From Halobacteriales archaeon QS_4_69_225 (lineage in GTDB: Archaea > Halobacteriota > Halobacteria > Halobacteriales > Haloarculaceae): a stretch of 59,080 nucleotides of DNA. The stretch's first letter is position 1. Every line of letters begins with the position of its first letter. Location of the stretch: contig PXRL01000021.1 in the NCBI GenBank assembly GCA_003020965.1, forward strand, positions 25,455 to 84,534. The letters run 5' to 3'. The position numbers and the translations under genes were made by a program. Below are positions 49,986 to 58,833 of this stretch, piece by piece. The notes beneath the pieces are model-generated. The model was not told the origin of the DNA, ran no database searches, and worked only from the letters and a program-made list of their open reading frames with translations.

Positions 49986-51008
49986 CTACCCCGACCCGGA
50001 CCCGGAACTCCCCCCGGACAGCCGGACGCCGCCGTCGCGGCGCTCGACGGTCGGGTCGTGGCCGAAGGCCGCGATGACCGAGCGGTTGGTCTCGACGTGG
50101 GCGGTCGCCTCCGGGGCGGTCGCCTCGCCGCCGGCCAGCGCCAGCGGGAGTTGGAGCTGGTCGGCCAGGTGGCGGTCGACGGCCGCGTCGCCGCCGTCGA
50201 ACCGCCGGAAGGCCTCGACGGCGTCGGCGGCGACGGCCTCGGACGGCCGGCCGGCCTCCCCGAGGGCGGTGAAGCCCGCCCGGCTACCCTCGTAGACGGC
50301 GACGAGGACGACCGACGAGCCGGCGCAGTCGGCGTCGGCGTAGGTGGTCTCGGTGCCGACCGGGGCCGTCTCGATCGCCTCGGCGGCCGCGGCGGCCTGT
50401 CGTTCGGCCACCTCGGCGTCGGCGAGTCGTCCGTCGGCGACGGAGTGGACCTCGACCCGGCGGAGCGCTCCCCGGTCGGCGACGACGACGGGCTCCGGCG
50501 ACGACGGCCGCAGCCGCAGGGTCACCTCGCCGCCGCCGAGCGGGTAGAACCCCCGCGACTCGACCGACAGCTCGGCGTCGAAACCGAACGCCGCCAGCAG
50601 CGGCAGCTTCACGCGCCGGAGGTAGTCGACCGGCGGCGCCCACTCGACGTCCGTGCCGCCGGTCACCGTTACGGTCGCCGGCGCCGACAGCGCGGTCGCC
50701 AGCGGCAGCACCGCGTCGAGGACGAGCGCGACGCTGCCGGCGGTGCCGACGTCGACGGCGACGTCGGTGGCCCGCACCGCGTCGGGCCGGAAGACGAGTT
50801 CGTCGGCGCCCTCGCTGGCGCCGTCGACGGTCGCCGAACACAGCGCCGCGGCCGCCTCGACGGCCGCGACGTGCTGCGGCCGCATCCCCGGTTCCGGGCG
50901 GTCGCCGCGGACCTCGGTGACCCGGATCGCCTCGCCGGTCAGCGCCGACAGCGCCACCGCCGTCCGGACCACCTGGCCGCCGCCGTCGTCGCCGTCGATC
51001 TCGAGCAC
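49986..51008 (-). CDS. rtcA: RNA 3'-terminal phosphate cyclase
   Basis: A 340-residue protein: LEIDGDDGGGQVVRTAVALS at the N-terminus (the family nucleotide-binding start), RPEPGMRPQHVAAVEAAAAL, and VETNRSVIAAFG at the C-terminus with the catalytic His region (DRHLADQLQLPLALA). RtcA converts RNA 3'-phosphates to 2',3'-cyclic phosphates using ATP. Starts at GTG 51008. A short Gly/Ser tail ends the protein. Confidence 0.92.
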   Translation of the reverse strand: MLEIDGDDGGGQVVRTAVALSALTGEAIRVTEVRGDRPEPGMRPQHVAAVEAAAALCSATVDGASEGADELVFRPDAVRATDVAVDVGTAGSVALVLDAVLPLATALSAPATVTVTGGTDVEWAPPVDYLRRVKLPLLAAFGFDAELSVESRGFYPLGGGEVTLRLRPSSPEPVVVADRGALRRVEVHSVADGRLADAEVAERQAAAAAEAIETAPVGTETTYADADCAGSSVVLVAVYEGSRAGFTALGEAGRPSEAVAADAVEAFRRFDGGDAAVDRHLADQLQLPLALAGGEATAPEATAHVETNRSVIAAFGHDPTVERRDGGVRLSGGSSGSGSG

Positions 51009-51103
51009 GACCGGAGGTCGGCGGCGGCCGGTAACAAGCGTTGCGACCGCGCCGTCTCCGGACCGTCGCGGGCCCCCCGGGGCGACGACCCGCGACGGCG
51101 GTA

Positions 51104-51682
51104 TCAGTTGCCCTGGATGGCGTCGATGACCATCGCCGCCGCGACGACGGCTTCCTTGGGGACGGAACTGGCGTCGTCGATGGTTATCTCGTAGCGGTCC
51201 CGGACCGACAGCTGGCCCTCGATGCGACCGACGTGACCGCCGTCGGCGTCGGTTATCTCGTACTTGTGGGGGATCAGTTCGCCGAGCGGGAGGTTGTTCC
51301 GCGCCAGCGTCACGAGCGCGCCGCGGGAGTCGATCTGGGCGAGCGTGGCCTCGGTGTCGGCGTCCCGTATCCGCCAGGTGTCCTGGAAGATCGAGAAGTC
51401 GTTGTCCAGGACGACCAGGTCCTCGCCCGTCTGGGCGTCCGAGAGGACGTAGTTGCCGGCCACGTCCATGATGCCGCCGGCCGTGACGGTGAAGGCATCG
51501 GTGCCGTCGCCGTCGGTGAACGGGAACTCCTCTTTCATCTTGAACATCTTCTGTTTGCCGCGAAGCACCGTGTCCCCGTCGGCGTCGTAGGCGGCGTACT
51601 TGTTCCGGACGAAGCTCTGTTCGACGGTGTAGGAGTCGTCGGTGAGGTCGATCGCCGCGATGTCGGGGTCGGCCGTGGCCAT
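51104..51682 (-). CDS. LURP-one-related (LOR/DUF567) protein
   Basis: A 192-residue protein with the tubby-like LOR fold pattern: EQSFVRNKYAAYDADGDTVL, then VLDNDFSIFQDTWRIRDAD and GELIPHKYEITDADGGHVG. It forms a twelve-strand barrel in plant relatives. The function in archaea is unknown; a role in phospholipid or membrane binding has been guessed for the family. Starts at ATG 51682, divergent from the S15-type hydrolase across 98 bases. Confidence 0.82.
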   Translation of the reverse strand: MATADPDIAAIDLTDDSYTVEQSFVRNKYAAYDADGDTVLRGKQKMFKMKEEFPFTDGDGTDAFTVTAGGIMDVAGNYVLSDAQTGEDLVVLDNDFSIFQDTWRIRDADTEATLAQIDSRGALVTLARNNLPLGELIPHKYEITDADGGHVGRIEGQLSVRDRYEITIDDASSVPKEAVVAAAMVIDAIQGN

Positions 51683-51780
51683 GGGTCGTCTGGCCCGTGA
51701 CGTCAAATCAATCTTCCGCCGGGGGATCGGGGCCGATCGTTTTGACGGAATTGTCAGAATTCCTTTTAGGCGGGACTGTA

Positions 51781-54003
51781 ATGAACCCGAACATGGACGA
51801 AGACCACGACCTGACACGACGGGCGCTGCTTCGGACCGGCGTCGCCGCGGGGGCGGCGACCCTGCTCGGCGGCGCGGCCGGCGGCGGTGCCGTCGCCGTC
51901 CCGAACGACGACTACGAGACGACCACCGGCGAGACCGAACCGACGTTCGAGAAAGGCACCCCCGAGGAGCACTACGTCGAGACGGAATACACGCTGCCGG
52001 AGGCGAAAGGCGGCGACACGGAGGCGCCGACGCTGTTCGGCGAAATAATCTGGCCGGTCGATTCCGACACCGGCGAGACGGTCAAGGACGTCCCGGTCAT
52101 CCTGACGTACTCGCCGTACAACGACATCTACTCCCCGCAGTCGGAGGTCGCGAGCATCGCAAACGGCGGCCTCGCGGACTATTACGTCCCGCGGGGGTAC
52201 GCGCGGGCGGTCTTCGACCTGGTCGGCTGCCGCAACTCCGGGGGCTGTTACGACTACGGCGGCTACCGCGAGCGGATCACCGGCAAGCAGTTGGTCGAGT
52301 ATCTCGGCGGCGAGCCGGACGCCGCGGACAGCTACGTCGACGACGACGGCGGCAGCGCCGGCACTCGCGACGTCGGCATGATCGGCGGCTCCTACAACGG
52401 GACGACGGCGCTGGCGGCGGCCGTCGAGGACCCCGAGCACCTGGCGGCCGTCATCCCGCAGGTCGCCATCGACCGCTGGTACGACTACGCCTTCGGCGGC
52501 GGCGTCCGGTACTTCCTCAACAACGAGTACCCGACCGACGAGGGGTTCGACACGCCGCTGGCGTTCGACCTCGGCTTCGGCTTCGTGCCGACCGAACGCG
52601 CCTACGAGTACGACCCCACGTACGACACATTCTGGGACCGCCGGGACTACCGCCAGCGGGCGACCGGATACGTCCCCGAGAAGGGCACCGACGCGGCGGC
52701 CGAGGCGGACGCGGGCGAGACGGTCCGGGGCGTGGACTGCGCCGTCTTCCTCGAGTCGGGCTGGCTCGACCACAACGTCAAGCACTGGGACTCCACGCGG
52801 TTCTTCGACGCGCTGCCCGACGACGTGCCGAAGAAGCTCGTGATGGGCCAGTGGCCCCACACCGACTCGAACTTCGAGGACGCCCGTGACGTCCGTCACG
52901 CCTGGTTCGACCGGTTCCTCAAGGGGCTCGACACCGGCGTAACCGACCTGCCGCGGGTCGACACGCAGGTCTCGACGGGCGAGCGCCTCCAGCACGACGA
53001 CATGCCGCCGGCGGAGACGACCGTCGTCCGGTTCAACCTGACGCGGAGCGAGCAGTTGGCGTCGGAGACCTGCCTCGCGCTGCAGGGGTCGCTGCCGGTG
53101 TACACCGACCAGAAGCCGCCGACGACGGAAGCGCAGATCTTCGCGACCGACGAGAGCGACGCGGGCCACCTCAAGTTCGAGTCCGCGCCGCTGTCGGGGC
53201 CGCTCCGGGTCACCGGCAGCCTGCCGTACGACGACGACTGGCGGGTGCCGCTGCTGGAGCTCATCGCCAACGTCACCGACGACTCCGTGCAGTTCACGCC
53301 CATCCTCTACGAGCGGTTCCCCGACGGGAGCACGGACGTCATCACCCGCGGGTTCCTGAACGCCCGGAAGCGCAACGGCCTCCGCGAGGACGAGTCGGTG
53401 CCGACCGACGAGTCGTTCACCGCACCGACGCAGTTCTGGGACACCGACCACGCGCTCCAGCCGGGGAGCCGGCTGGGGCTCGTGATCGCCTCCGACAACC
53501 GCGAGTGGTGTCTCGACGACCCCGACGGGACCGCCATCGTCGAAACCGTTCTCGGGGCACCGGGGAAACCGGGTGGGACGGTCCTCCGGCTGCCGGTCGC
53601 GGACGCACCGGACGGGCTCGACCTGCCGATCGTCTCGGGCAGCCGCGAGGACGACGCCTCCGTCTTCACCGGCGGGCAGACGGACGAGATCAACATCTCG
53701 GTGGAAGCCGAAAGCGACGACATCGAGATCCGGGACACGGTGCCGGAGGGATGGTCGGTGTACGACGCCGGCGACGCCGACCGCGTCGAAACGAACGACG
53801 ACGGACCGGACGTCGTCTACTTCGGGTCGACCGGCAACAGCATCGACGTAACGTACTTCGCGGAGGCGCCGTCCGGCGCCACCGAGACGGGCCAGTACAC
53901 CTTCGGACCGGTCGAGGCACGGAGCGTCGACGGCGACAGCGACGAGTGGGTGACGGTCCCCGGGACGGCGGACACGAACGCGGTCGTCGGGCCGGAGACC
54001 TGA
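51781..54003 (+). CDS. Tat-exported CocE/S15-type hydrolase with C-terminal shared domain
   Basis: A 740-residue protein. Tat signal: LTRRALLRTGVAAGAATL. The core is an X-Pro dipeptidyl-peptidase (S15)/CocE alpha/beta hydrolase with GMIGGSYNGTT holding the nucleophile Ser, plus VFLESGWLDHN (Asp) and MGQWPHTD (His). A jelly-roll C-terminal domain typical of S15 follows (about 430-600). The last about 125 residues form the beta domain also seen at 45469 and 19019 (ASVFTGGQTDEINISVEA, IEIRDTVPEGWSVYDAG, TGQYTFGP, VVGPET). It should cut peptides or acyl esters outside the cell. A second ATG at 51793 is possible. Confidence 0.85.
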   Translation: MNPNMDEDHDLTRRALLRTGVAAGAATLLGGAAGGGAVAVPNDDYETTTGETEPTFEKGTPEEHYVETEYTLPEAKGGDTEAPTLFGEIIWPVDSDTGETVKDVPVILTYSPYNDIYSPQSEVASIANGGLADYYVPRGYARAVFDLVGCRNSGGCYDYGGYRERITGKQLVEYLGGEPDAADSYVDDDGGSAGTRDVGMIGGSYNGTTALAAAVEDPEHLAAVIPQVAIDRWYDYAFGGGVRYFLNNEYPTDEGFDTPLAFDLGFGFVPTERAYEYDPTYDTFWDRRDYRQRATGYVPEKGTDAAAEADAGETVRGVDCAVFLESGWLDHNVKHWDSTRFFDALPDDVPKKLVMGQWPHTDSNFEDARDVRHAWFDRFLKGLDTGVTDLPRVDTQVSTGERLQHDDMPPAETTVVRFNLTRSEQLASETCLALQGSLPVYTDQKPPTTEAQIFATDESDAGHLKFESAPLSGPLRVTGSLPYDDDWRVPLLELIANVTDDSVQFTPILYERFPDGSTDVITRGFLNARKRNGLREDESVPTDESFTAPTQFWDTDHALQPGSRLGLVIASDNREWCLDDPDGTAIVETVLGAPGKPGGTVLRLPVADAPDGLDLPIVSGSREDDASVFTGGQTDEINISVEAESDDIEIRDTVPEGWSVYDAGDADRVETNDDGPDVVYFGSTGNSIDVTYFAEAPSGATETGQYTFGPVEARSVDGDSDEWVTVPGTADTNAVVGPET

Positions 54004-54015
54004 GGCGAGGGCTCA

Positions 54016-54120
54016 TAGCGATCATCGCGGGTCGTTGCCGCCGAGTATCGAAAGAATCGTGGTCGGATTCAAAGCGGCCTCTTTTCGCTGCGGTGCCGAA
54101 AATTATCGCAGCGATCACTA
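54016..54120. mobile_element. Small inverted-repeat element, copy B (MITE-like or REP-like)
   Basis: A 105-base sequence with ends TAGCGATCATCGCGG (54016-54030) and, inverted, TCGCAGCGATCACTA (54106-54120), matching at 10 of 15 positions. Its core GGCCTCTTTTCGCTGC is nearly identical to copy A (14651-14758), and the two align over most of their length. It lies between convergent genes, and its right end contains a TAG in the leftward reading frame. Confidence 0.6.
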
Positions 54121-54305
54121 CCGGTCGCCGAGGCCGCCGGTAGCGTCGTCGGCGTCATGGACGTCGTCGATGACGGTACCGTCGCCGCTCTCGTCGCCGC
54201 CGAGGGCGTCAGCATCGGGTTCGACGTCGGCCGCGCCGTCGACGTTCACTTCGCCGTCCGCGAGGTCGGCGTCGCCCTCGGCGTCGACGGCGCCGGGGCC
54301 GCGGA

Positions 54306-54830
54306 TCAGTCCTCGATGGCGTCCTCGAAGCCCCACTGCTCGGCGCGGCGCTCGGCCTCGGCGCGGGCGGTCTCGCGGATGTCCTCGATCGCGTCCTCGT
54401 CGTCGAGGAAGGCCGCGACGGCGCCGTCGTCGATCGTCTCGGGCTCGTCGGCGACCCGGCGGGTCCGGTCGGCGAGGTCGGAGGCACCGGCGAGCCGCTC
54501 GGCCGGCATCCCCGGCGGGACGCGGAGTTCGTCGGTCGTGTGCGGGACGGTCAGATGCGCCGGGTCGAGGTCGTACAGCTCCAGCCGGTGGGGGCCGGCG
54601 CCGATGTCGGCCAGCGCCGGCGGCCCGCCGCGGTCGGTGCCGGCGTGGTAGGCCAGCGCCGGCACCCCCGTCTCGAAGGTGATGACGCCGCGGTCGTCGT
54701 CGTCGGACAGCAGCGTCTCCCGGGGCGCCAGCACCGCGTAGCCGTCGAGCCGGCGGTCGAGGGCGTCCTCCAGCGGGGCCGCGAGATCCGTGACGACGCG
54801 CGCCCGGAGCAGTTCGCCGTCGGGGATCAT
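54306..54830 (-). CDS. DUF7095-like haloarchaeal protein, perhaps truncated by a frameshift
   Basis: A 174-residue protein starting MIPDGELLRARVVTDLAAPL, with ELYDLDPAHLTVPHT and an acidic helical end RAEQWGFEDAIED. It is cytoplasmic and of unknown function; I recall such proteins beside MinD in haloarchaea, but the family name is a tentative call. Its ATG overlaps the MinD stop by 4 bases. Past its stop, an adjacent reverse-strand frame down to 54118 has strongly acidic, GC3-rich, gene-like composition, so the original C-terminus may have been longer. Confidence 0.55.
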   Translation of the reverse strand: MIPDGELLRARVVTDLAAPLEDALDRRLDGYAVLAPRETLLSDDDDRGVITFETGVPALAYHAGTDRGGPPALADIGAGPHRLELYDLDPAHLTVPHTTDELRVPPGMPAERLAGASDLADRTRRVADEPETIDDGAVAAFLDDEDAIEDIRETARAEAERRAEQWGFEDAIED

Positions 54831-55591
54831 GGCGGGTCGGGGATGACGGCCGTCCGGAACCGCTCGGCGACGTCGTCGGAGTCGCCGTCCCGGGGGTCGA
54901 GGGCGGCGGCGGCCTCGCGGTAGGCCGTGGCGGCCGCCGACTCCGGCGCGTGCGCCAGGAGTGGCTCGCCGGCCGACCGCGCCGCCCGGGCGGCGTCGCT
55001 TTCCGGTATCGTCGCCAGCAGCGGCCCCTCGAAGTAGCGATCGACCCGTTCCCGGACCGCCGTGACGTCGCCCTGGACCCGGTTGAACAGCGTCCCCGCG
55101 ATCTCCGAGCCGTAGGACAGCGCGTACTCCTGGACCTTCAGTCCGTCCGAGATGGCCGGGATGGTCGGCTGCAGGACGACGACGATCCGGTCGGCCAGCA
55201 CGACCGGCAGGACGGCGCTCTTCGAGGACAGCGTCGCCGGCGAGTCCAAAAGCAGGACGTCGGCGTCGGCCGCCAGCGTCGCGACGACCTCCCGGAGTTC
55301 CGCCGGGTCGGCGGCCTCCAGCCCGGACAGCGACGTCCCGCAGGGGACGACCCGCATGCCGAACCGCTCGTAGGCGGCCTCGGCCACCGGCGCACCCCCC
55401 TCGACGAGGACGTCGTGTAGCGTCGTCTCGACGTCCGCAAGCCCCGCGTGGAACAGTAGGTTCGCCATACCGGTGTCGGCGTCGACGACCGTCACGTCGT
55501 ACTCCTCGGCCAGCGCCATCCCGAGGGCGAGCGTGCCGGTGGTCTTGCCGGTCCCTCCCTTTCCGGAGGCCACCGCGAACGCCTCGACCAT
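54827..55591 (-). CDS. minD: MinD/ParA-family ATPase
   Basis: A 254-residue P-loop ATPase with the deviant Walker A GKGGTGKTT at 10-18 and VTVVDADTGMANLLFHAGL as the switch I region, then VLLLDSPATLSSKSA. MinD-like proteins position division or surface structures; haloarchaea have several copies and their roles differ. The usual C-terminal amphipathic helix is not obvious. Starts at ATG 55591; CCTTATG on this strand (55624-55618) may be its TATA box. Followed by the overlapping DUF gene. Confidence 0.85.
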   Translation of the reverse strand: MVEAFAVASGKGGTGKTTGTLALGMALAEEYDVTVVDADTGMANLLFHAGLADVETTLHDVLVEGGAPVAEAAYERFGMRVVPCGTSLSGLEAADPAELREVVATLAADADVLLLDSPATLSSKSAVLPVVLADRIVVVLQPTIPAISDGLKVQEYALSYGSEIAGTLFNRVQGDVTAVRERVDRYFEGPLLATIPESDAARAARSAGEPLLAHAPESAAATAYREAAAALDPRDGDSDDVAERFRTAVIPDPP

Positions 55592-55676
55592 TTGTGTGCG
55601 GATACCTCGGTCTCGAACATAAGGGTTCGGTGGCGTCGCGACAGTACTTGCCGGAACACCCATTAACGATGATTAA

Positions 55677-55684
55677 GATTTAAG
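55677..55684 (+). promoter_or_regulatory. TATA box of the 46-residue protein gene
   Basis: GATTTAAG lies 27-34 bases before the ATG at 55711; the spacing supports a near-leaderless transcript of the small gene. Confidence 0.45.
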
Positions 55685-55710
55685 ACATCGTGTGTTCTGA
55701 ACTGAGGTAG

Positions 55711-55851
55711 ATGGCCCGCGACGAGATCGACCCGATGGTTCCGGTCATGCCCGAGAAGGAAACCACCGATCAGATCCGCGCCGACGGCGGTCCCAGAAAG
55801 CGGTACGACGCCGGCGAGGTCGGGGCGGCGCTCGTCCCCGACCTCCGGTAA
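55711..55851 (+). CDS. Small 46-residue protein, unknown function
   Basis: The frame from ATG 55711 to TAA 55849-55851 encodes MARDEIDPMVPVMPEKETTD and then a basic stretch with GGPRKRYDAG, ending VGAALVPDLR. Haloarchaeal codon bias, an upstream TATA-like box and position between two reverse-strand genes make it credible, although it is below the usual length cut-off. I do not recognise a family. Confidence 0.5.
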   Translation: MARDEIDPMVPVMPEKETTDQIRADGGPRKRYDAGEVGAALVPDLR

Positions 55852-55869
55852 CGGTCCCGATTTTCCGAG

Positions 55870-56236
55870 TTAGCTACCGGCCAGTGGCCGCGCCGCCCGC
55901 CGGACGACGTCGCCGCGGACCGTGAGGCACTCGCGTTTGCGGCGCCGCTCTCGCAGTTCCTCGGCCGCCGTCTTCGCCTCCCGCTCGTCCATGCCGAGTA
56001 CCTCGAGGGCCATCGACGGCGCCGGGAAGACGAACGTGTCATCGGCGAGCCCGCAGAACGCCTCCTCGCTCGTCGTGCCGCCGTCGTCATCGTCGGACGC
56101 CGACACGCCTCCGCTCGCTGGCGGGACCGTCGACCCACGGACACGCCGCCCGCACCGGCACCGACGGCCGGTCGGTCTCGATCGTCTCGACGAGCCGCCG
56201 GAACCGGGCGGCGGCCGCGTCGCGGCTGGGACTCAT
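55870..56236 (-). pseudogene. Haloarchaeal hypothetical gene, apparently split by a frameshift
   Basis: A first frame from ATG 56236 reads MSPSRDAAAARFRRLVETIE and stops at 56087. A second frame, open from GTG 56106 to the stop at 55870, reads SASDDDDGGTTSEEAFCGLA and ends RRKRECLTVRGDVVRRAARP. The two overlap by 20 bases and both have gene-like composition. One added or lost base near 56100 would give a single protein of about 120 residues. Two separate overlapping genes are also possible. I do not recognise the family. Confidence 0.45.
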
Positions 56237-56310
56237 CGCTCACGTTACACGGCGGTAAGAAAGCCGATCTTGGCGGAAGCGTTTTCTCGGACCGGTGGCG
56301 AAGGCAGACC

Positions 56311-58584
56311 ATGCTCGCTGCCGCGGTGGGGGCACGGAGGGCCGCCGACCGGCTCCAGGCGTGGTCGGTCGTCGGCGTCGGAGCCGTCCTCGCCGCCCTG
56401 CCGGTCCTGTTCGTCGCCTTCGGGCCGGAAGCCGACCCGACGACGATGGGGCCGCCAGTCGTCGTCGCCACCGGCATCGTCGCCGTCGGAGGGCGGCTAC
56501 GCGCCGTCGGGTACACGCCCGGCGACGTCGGCATCGTCGCCGTCTGGGTCGCCGCCAGCGCCGTCACCTTCGCGGTCGTCGTCGCAATCACTATCGTCAC
56601 CGTCGCCGACGGCCCGGCGGCGGTCGGGGCGTTCGCGGCCACGTTGGTGGCGCCGCTCGGCGCCTGCGGCGGGCTGCTGGCCGGCTACATCGACGCCAGG
56701 CGCCGCCGACAGTACCGCCGGACCCGCCGCACCCGGCTGGCGCTGGAGGCGGCGACCGACGGGGTCGCCATCGTCGACGACGGCGAGTTCGTAATTGTCA
56801 ATCGGGCCCACGCGGAGATGTACGGCTTCGACGCCCCGGAAGAGATGGTCGGTCGGAGCTGGGAGACCTGTCATCCGGACCACGAGCGACGCCGACTGGA
56901 TGCCGAGGCGATGCCGAAGCTGGACGCCGGCGAGGCCTGGCGCGGCGAGGCGACCGGCAGACGCGCCGACGGCGAGACCTTCCCGCAGGAGCTGACGCTG
57001 ACGCCGATCGACGACGGCGACTACGTCTGCATCGCCCGCGACATCGGCGACCGTCGGGAGCGCGAACGACAACTTCGGCGACAGACCCGGCGGCTGAAGA
57101 CCGTCGTCGAGAGCGCACCGATAATTCTCTTCGCCGTCGACGACACGGGTGACATCATCCTCATCGAGGGTCAGGGGCTGTCGCGGCTCGGGGTCGACCC
57201 GGACGATCTCAGGGGGACGTCCGTCTTCGAGCTCGGCGTCGAGTCGCCGAGCGTCGAGACGGCGGCCGAGCGGGCCCTGGAGGGCGAGTCCGGCCACGCG
57301 ACGCTGCGGGTCGGCGGCCGGGTGCTGAAGACGTGGTTCACGCCGGTGATCGAGGGGTACGAGGTCGACCGGGTCATCGGTGCCGCGATAGACATCACCG
57401 ACAGACACGAACGGGAGCGGCGGTTGACGGAGCTCCACGAGGGGACCCGCCGGCTCACCTACGCGACGACCCGGGCCGAGGTCGCAGAGGCGATCGTCGA
57501 GGTGGCCGCCGAGACGCTCGAGAAGCCGCTGGCGGCGCTGTGGCGCCACGATCCGGGGGCCGGCCGGCACCGCCCGGTGGCGATGACCGACGCCGTCGGC
57601 GACGCGACGGGAGCCGACCGCGCCGATGAGCTGCCGGATATCTCAGCCGGCGACCCGGCCATGGCGGCGTTCCACGGCGGCGATACGCGCCGCCTCGAGG
57701 CGGGAGGGCCGTTCGACGGGCCGGAGACGATCGTCGCAGTGCCGCTCGGCGAGCAGGGGGTGCTGGTGGTCGGCGAACACGAGTCGGTGCCGCTCGACGA
57801 AGCGTTCCGGCGTCGGGTCGGCATCCTCGGGCTGAACGCCGGCGCCGCCCTCGACCGGGCCGACCGCGAGCAGCTGCTCCGGGAGCGCTCCGAGGAGCTG
57901 GAGGCCCGGGCCTCGCAGATGGAGTTCGTCAACAGCATCATCAGACACGACGTCTTCAACGGCGTGACCGTCATCCGTTCGCGGGCCGCCTTCCTCGCCG
58001 ACGCGCTGTCGGGACGGAACCGCGAGTACGCAGAGACCATCGTCGAGTGGTGCGACGACATCGCGGGGCTCGCCGACCGCGCCCAGACGGTGCTGTCGAC
58101 GCTGGGCGACGAGGAGACGGTCGACCTCGAAATCGTCGACGCTGCCGACGTCGTCCGGACGGAACTCGACCGGCTCGAGCGGACCTACCCGGCGGTGACC
58201 TTCGAGACGAACCTGCCGGAGACGGTGCCGGTGAGGGCCGACGAGGCGCTCGTGGACGTCGTCGGCAACGTCGTGACGAACGCCGTCGAGCACAACGACA
58301 GGGAGGGGCTGGAGGTCACCGCGAGCGCGAGCGTCGATGACGGCCGCGCGAGGCTCCGGGTGGCCGACAACGGGGCCGGCATCGATCCCGGCCGGCTCGA
58401 GGCGGTCTTCGACCGCGGCGACCGCGGGGCGTCCGACGACTCCGGCTTCGGGCTCTTCTTCGTCGACGCGATGATCGAAGCCTACGGCGGCGACGTCAGC
58501 GTCGAGAACGACGACGGCGCCGTCTTCACGCTGGAGCTACCCGCCGGCGAGCCCGAGGTCGTCGCCGAGGGCGACACGCAGTAG
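56311..58584 (+). CDS. Membrane PAS-PAS-GAF sensor histidine kinase
   Basis: A 757-residue protein. Residues 18-130 have four or so hydrophobic helices. Two PAS domains follow (LALEAATDGVAIVDDGEFVI at about 148; VVESAPIILFAVDDTGDI at about 270), then a GAF domain (about 390-535). The kinase has IIRHDVFNG with the phospho-acceptor His near 552, and an ATPase domain with NVVTNAVEHND (N box), DNGAGI (G1 box) and GFGLFFVDAM (G2 box). It would pass phosphate to a response regulator not present in the window. Ligand unknown. Starts at ATG 56311. Confidence 0.9.
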   Translation: MLAAAVGARRAADRLQAWSVVGVGAVLAALPVLFVAFGPEADPTTMGPPVVVATGIVAVGGRLRAVGYTPGDVGIVAVWVAASAVTFAVVVAITIVTVADGPAAVGAFAATLVAPLGACGGLLAGYIDARRRRQYRRTRRTRLALEAATDGVAIVDDGEFVIVNRAHAEMYGFDAPEEMVGRSWETCHPDHERRRLDAEAMPKLDAGEAWRGEATGRRADGETFPQELTLTPIDDGDYVCIARDIGDRRERERQLRRQTRRLKTVVESAPIILFAVDDTGDIILIEGQGLSRLGVDPDDLRGTSVFELGVESPSVETAAERALEGESGHATLRVGGRVLKTWFTPVIEGYEVDRVIGAAIDITDRHERERRLTELHEGTRRLTYATTRAEVAEAIVEVAAETLEKPLAALWRHDPGAGRHRPVAMTDAVGDATGADRADELPDISAGDPAMAAFHGGDTRRLEAGGPFDGPETIVAVPLGEQGVLVVGEHESVPLDEAFRRRVGILGLNAGAALDRADREQLLRERSEELEARASQMEFVNSIIRHDVFNGVTVIRSRAAFLADALSGRNREYAETIVEWCDDIAGLADRAQTVLSTLGDEETVDLEIVDAADVVRTELDRLERTYPAVTFETNLPETVPVRADEALVDVVGNVVTNAVEHNDREGLEVTASASVDDGRARLRVADNGAGIDPGRLEAVFDRGDRGASDDSGFGLFFVDAMIEAYGGDVSVENDDGAVFTLELPAGEPEVVAEGDTQ

Positions 58585-58753
58585 CGACGGGGTATCGGAG
58601 CCGCATCCTGCCGAACGGCGACGGAACGCCCCCGCGGCTCACACGGGAGCCGACCGCCCGCCGCTCGCGAGGCCCGGGGCCGCCCCGTACGAGGTGGGGG
58701 CGCCGAGCGGCAAGGGAACGTCAGCCGGGCGTCATACACCGTGTTTACGACGC

Positions 58754-58784
58754 TGTTGTCAACAAATCTTACCAGACATGTCTG
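58754..58784. repeat. Two palindromes in the kinase-ftsZ2 spacer
   Basis: TGTTGTCAACA (58754-58764) and the perfect 12-base CAGACATGTCTG (58773-58784) lie in the 249-base gap (58585-58833). The gap is between convergent genes, so these may be protein-binding sites or part of the mRNA ends. No gene is seen in the gap. Confidence 0.4.
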
Positions 58785-58833
58785 TCGATAAACGCACGAC
58801 AGCTATCCGAATAAGTTGTATAATATTTCGGAC

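Noticed and set aside
54157..54651. Rightward gene opposite the DUF gene
   Set aside because: It is antisense to a gene whose start is coupled to MinD; composition is not haloarchaeal.
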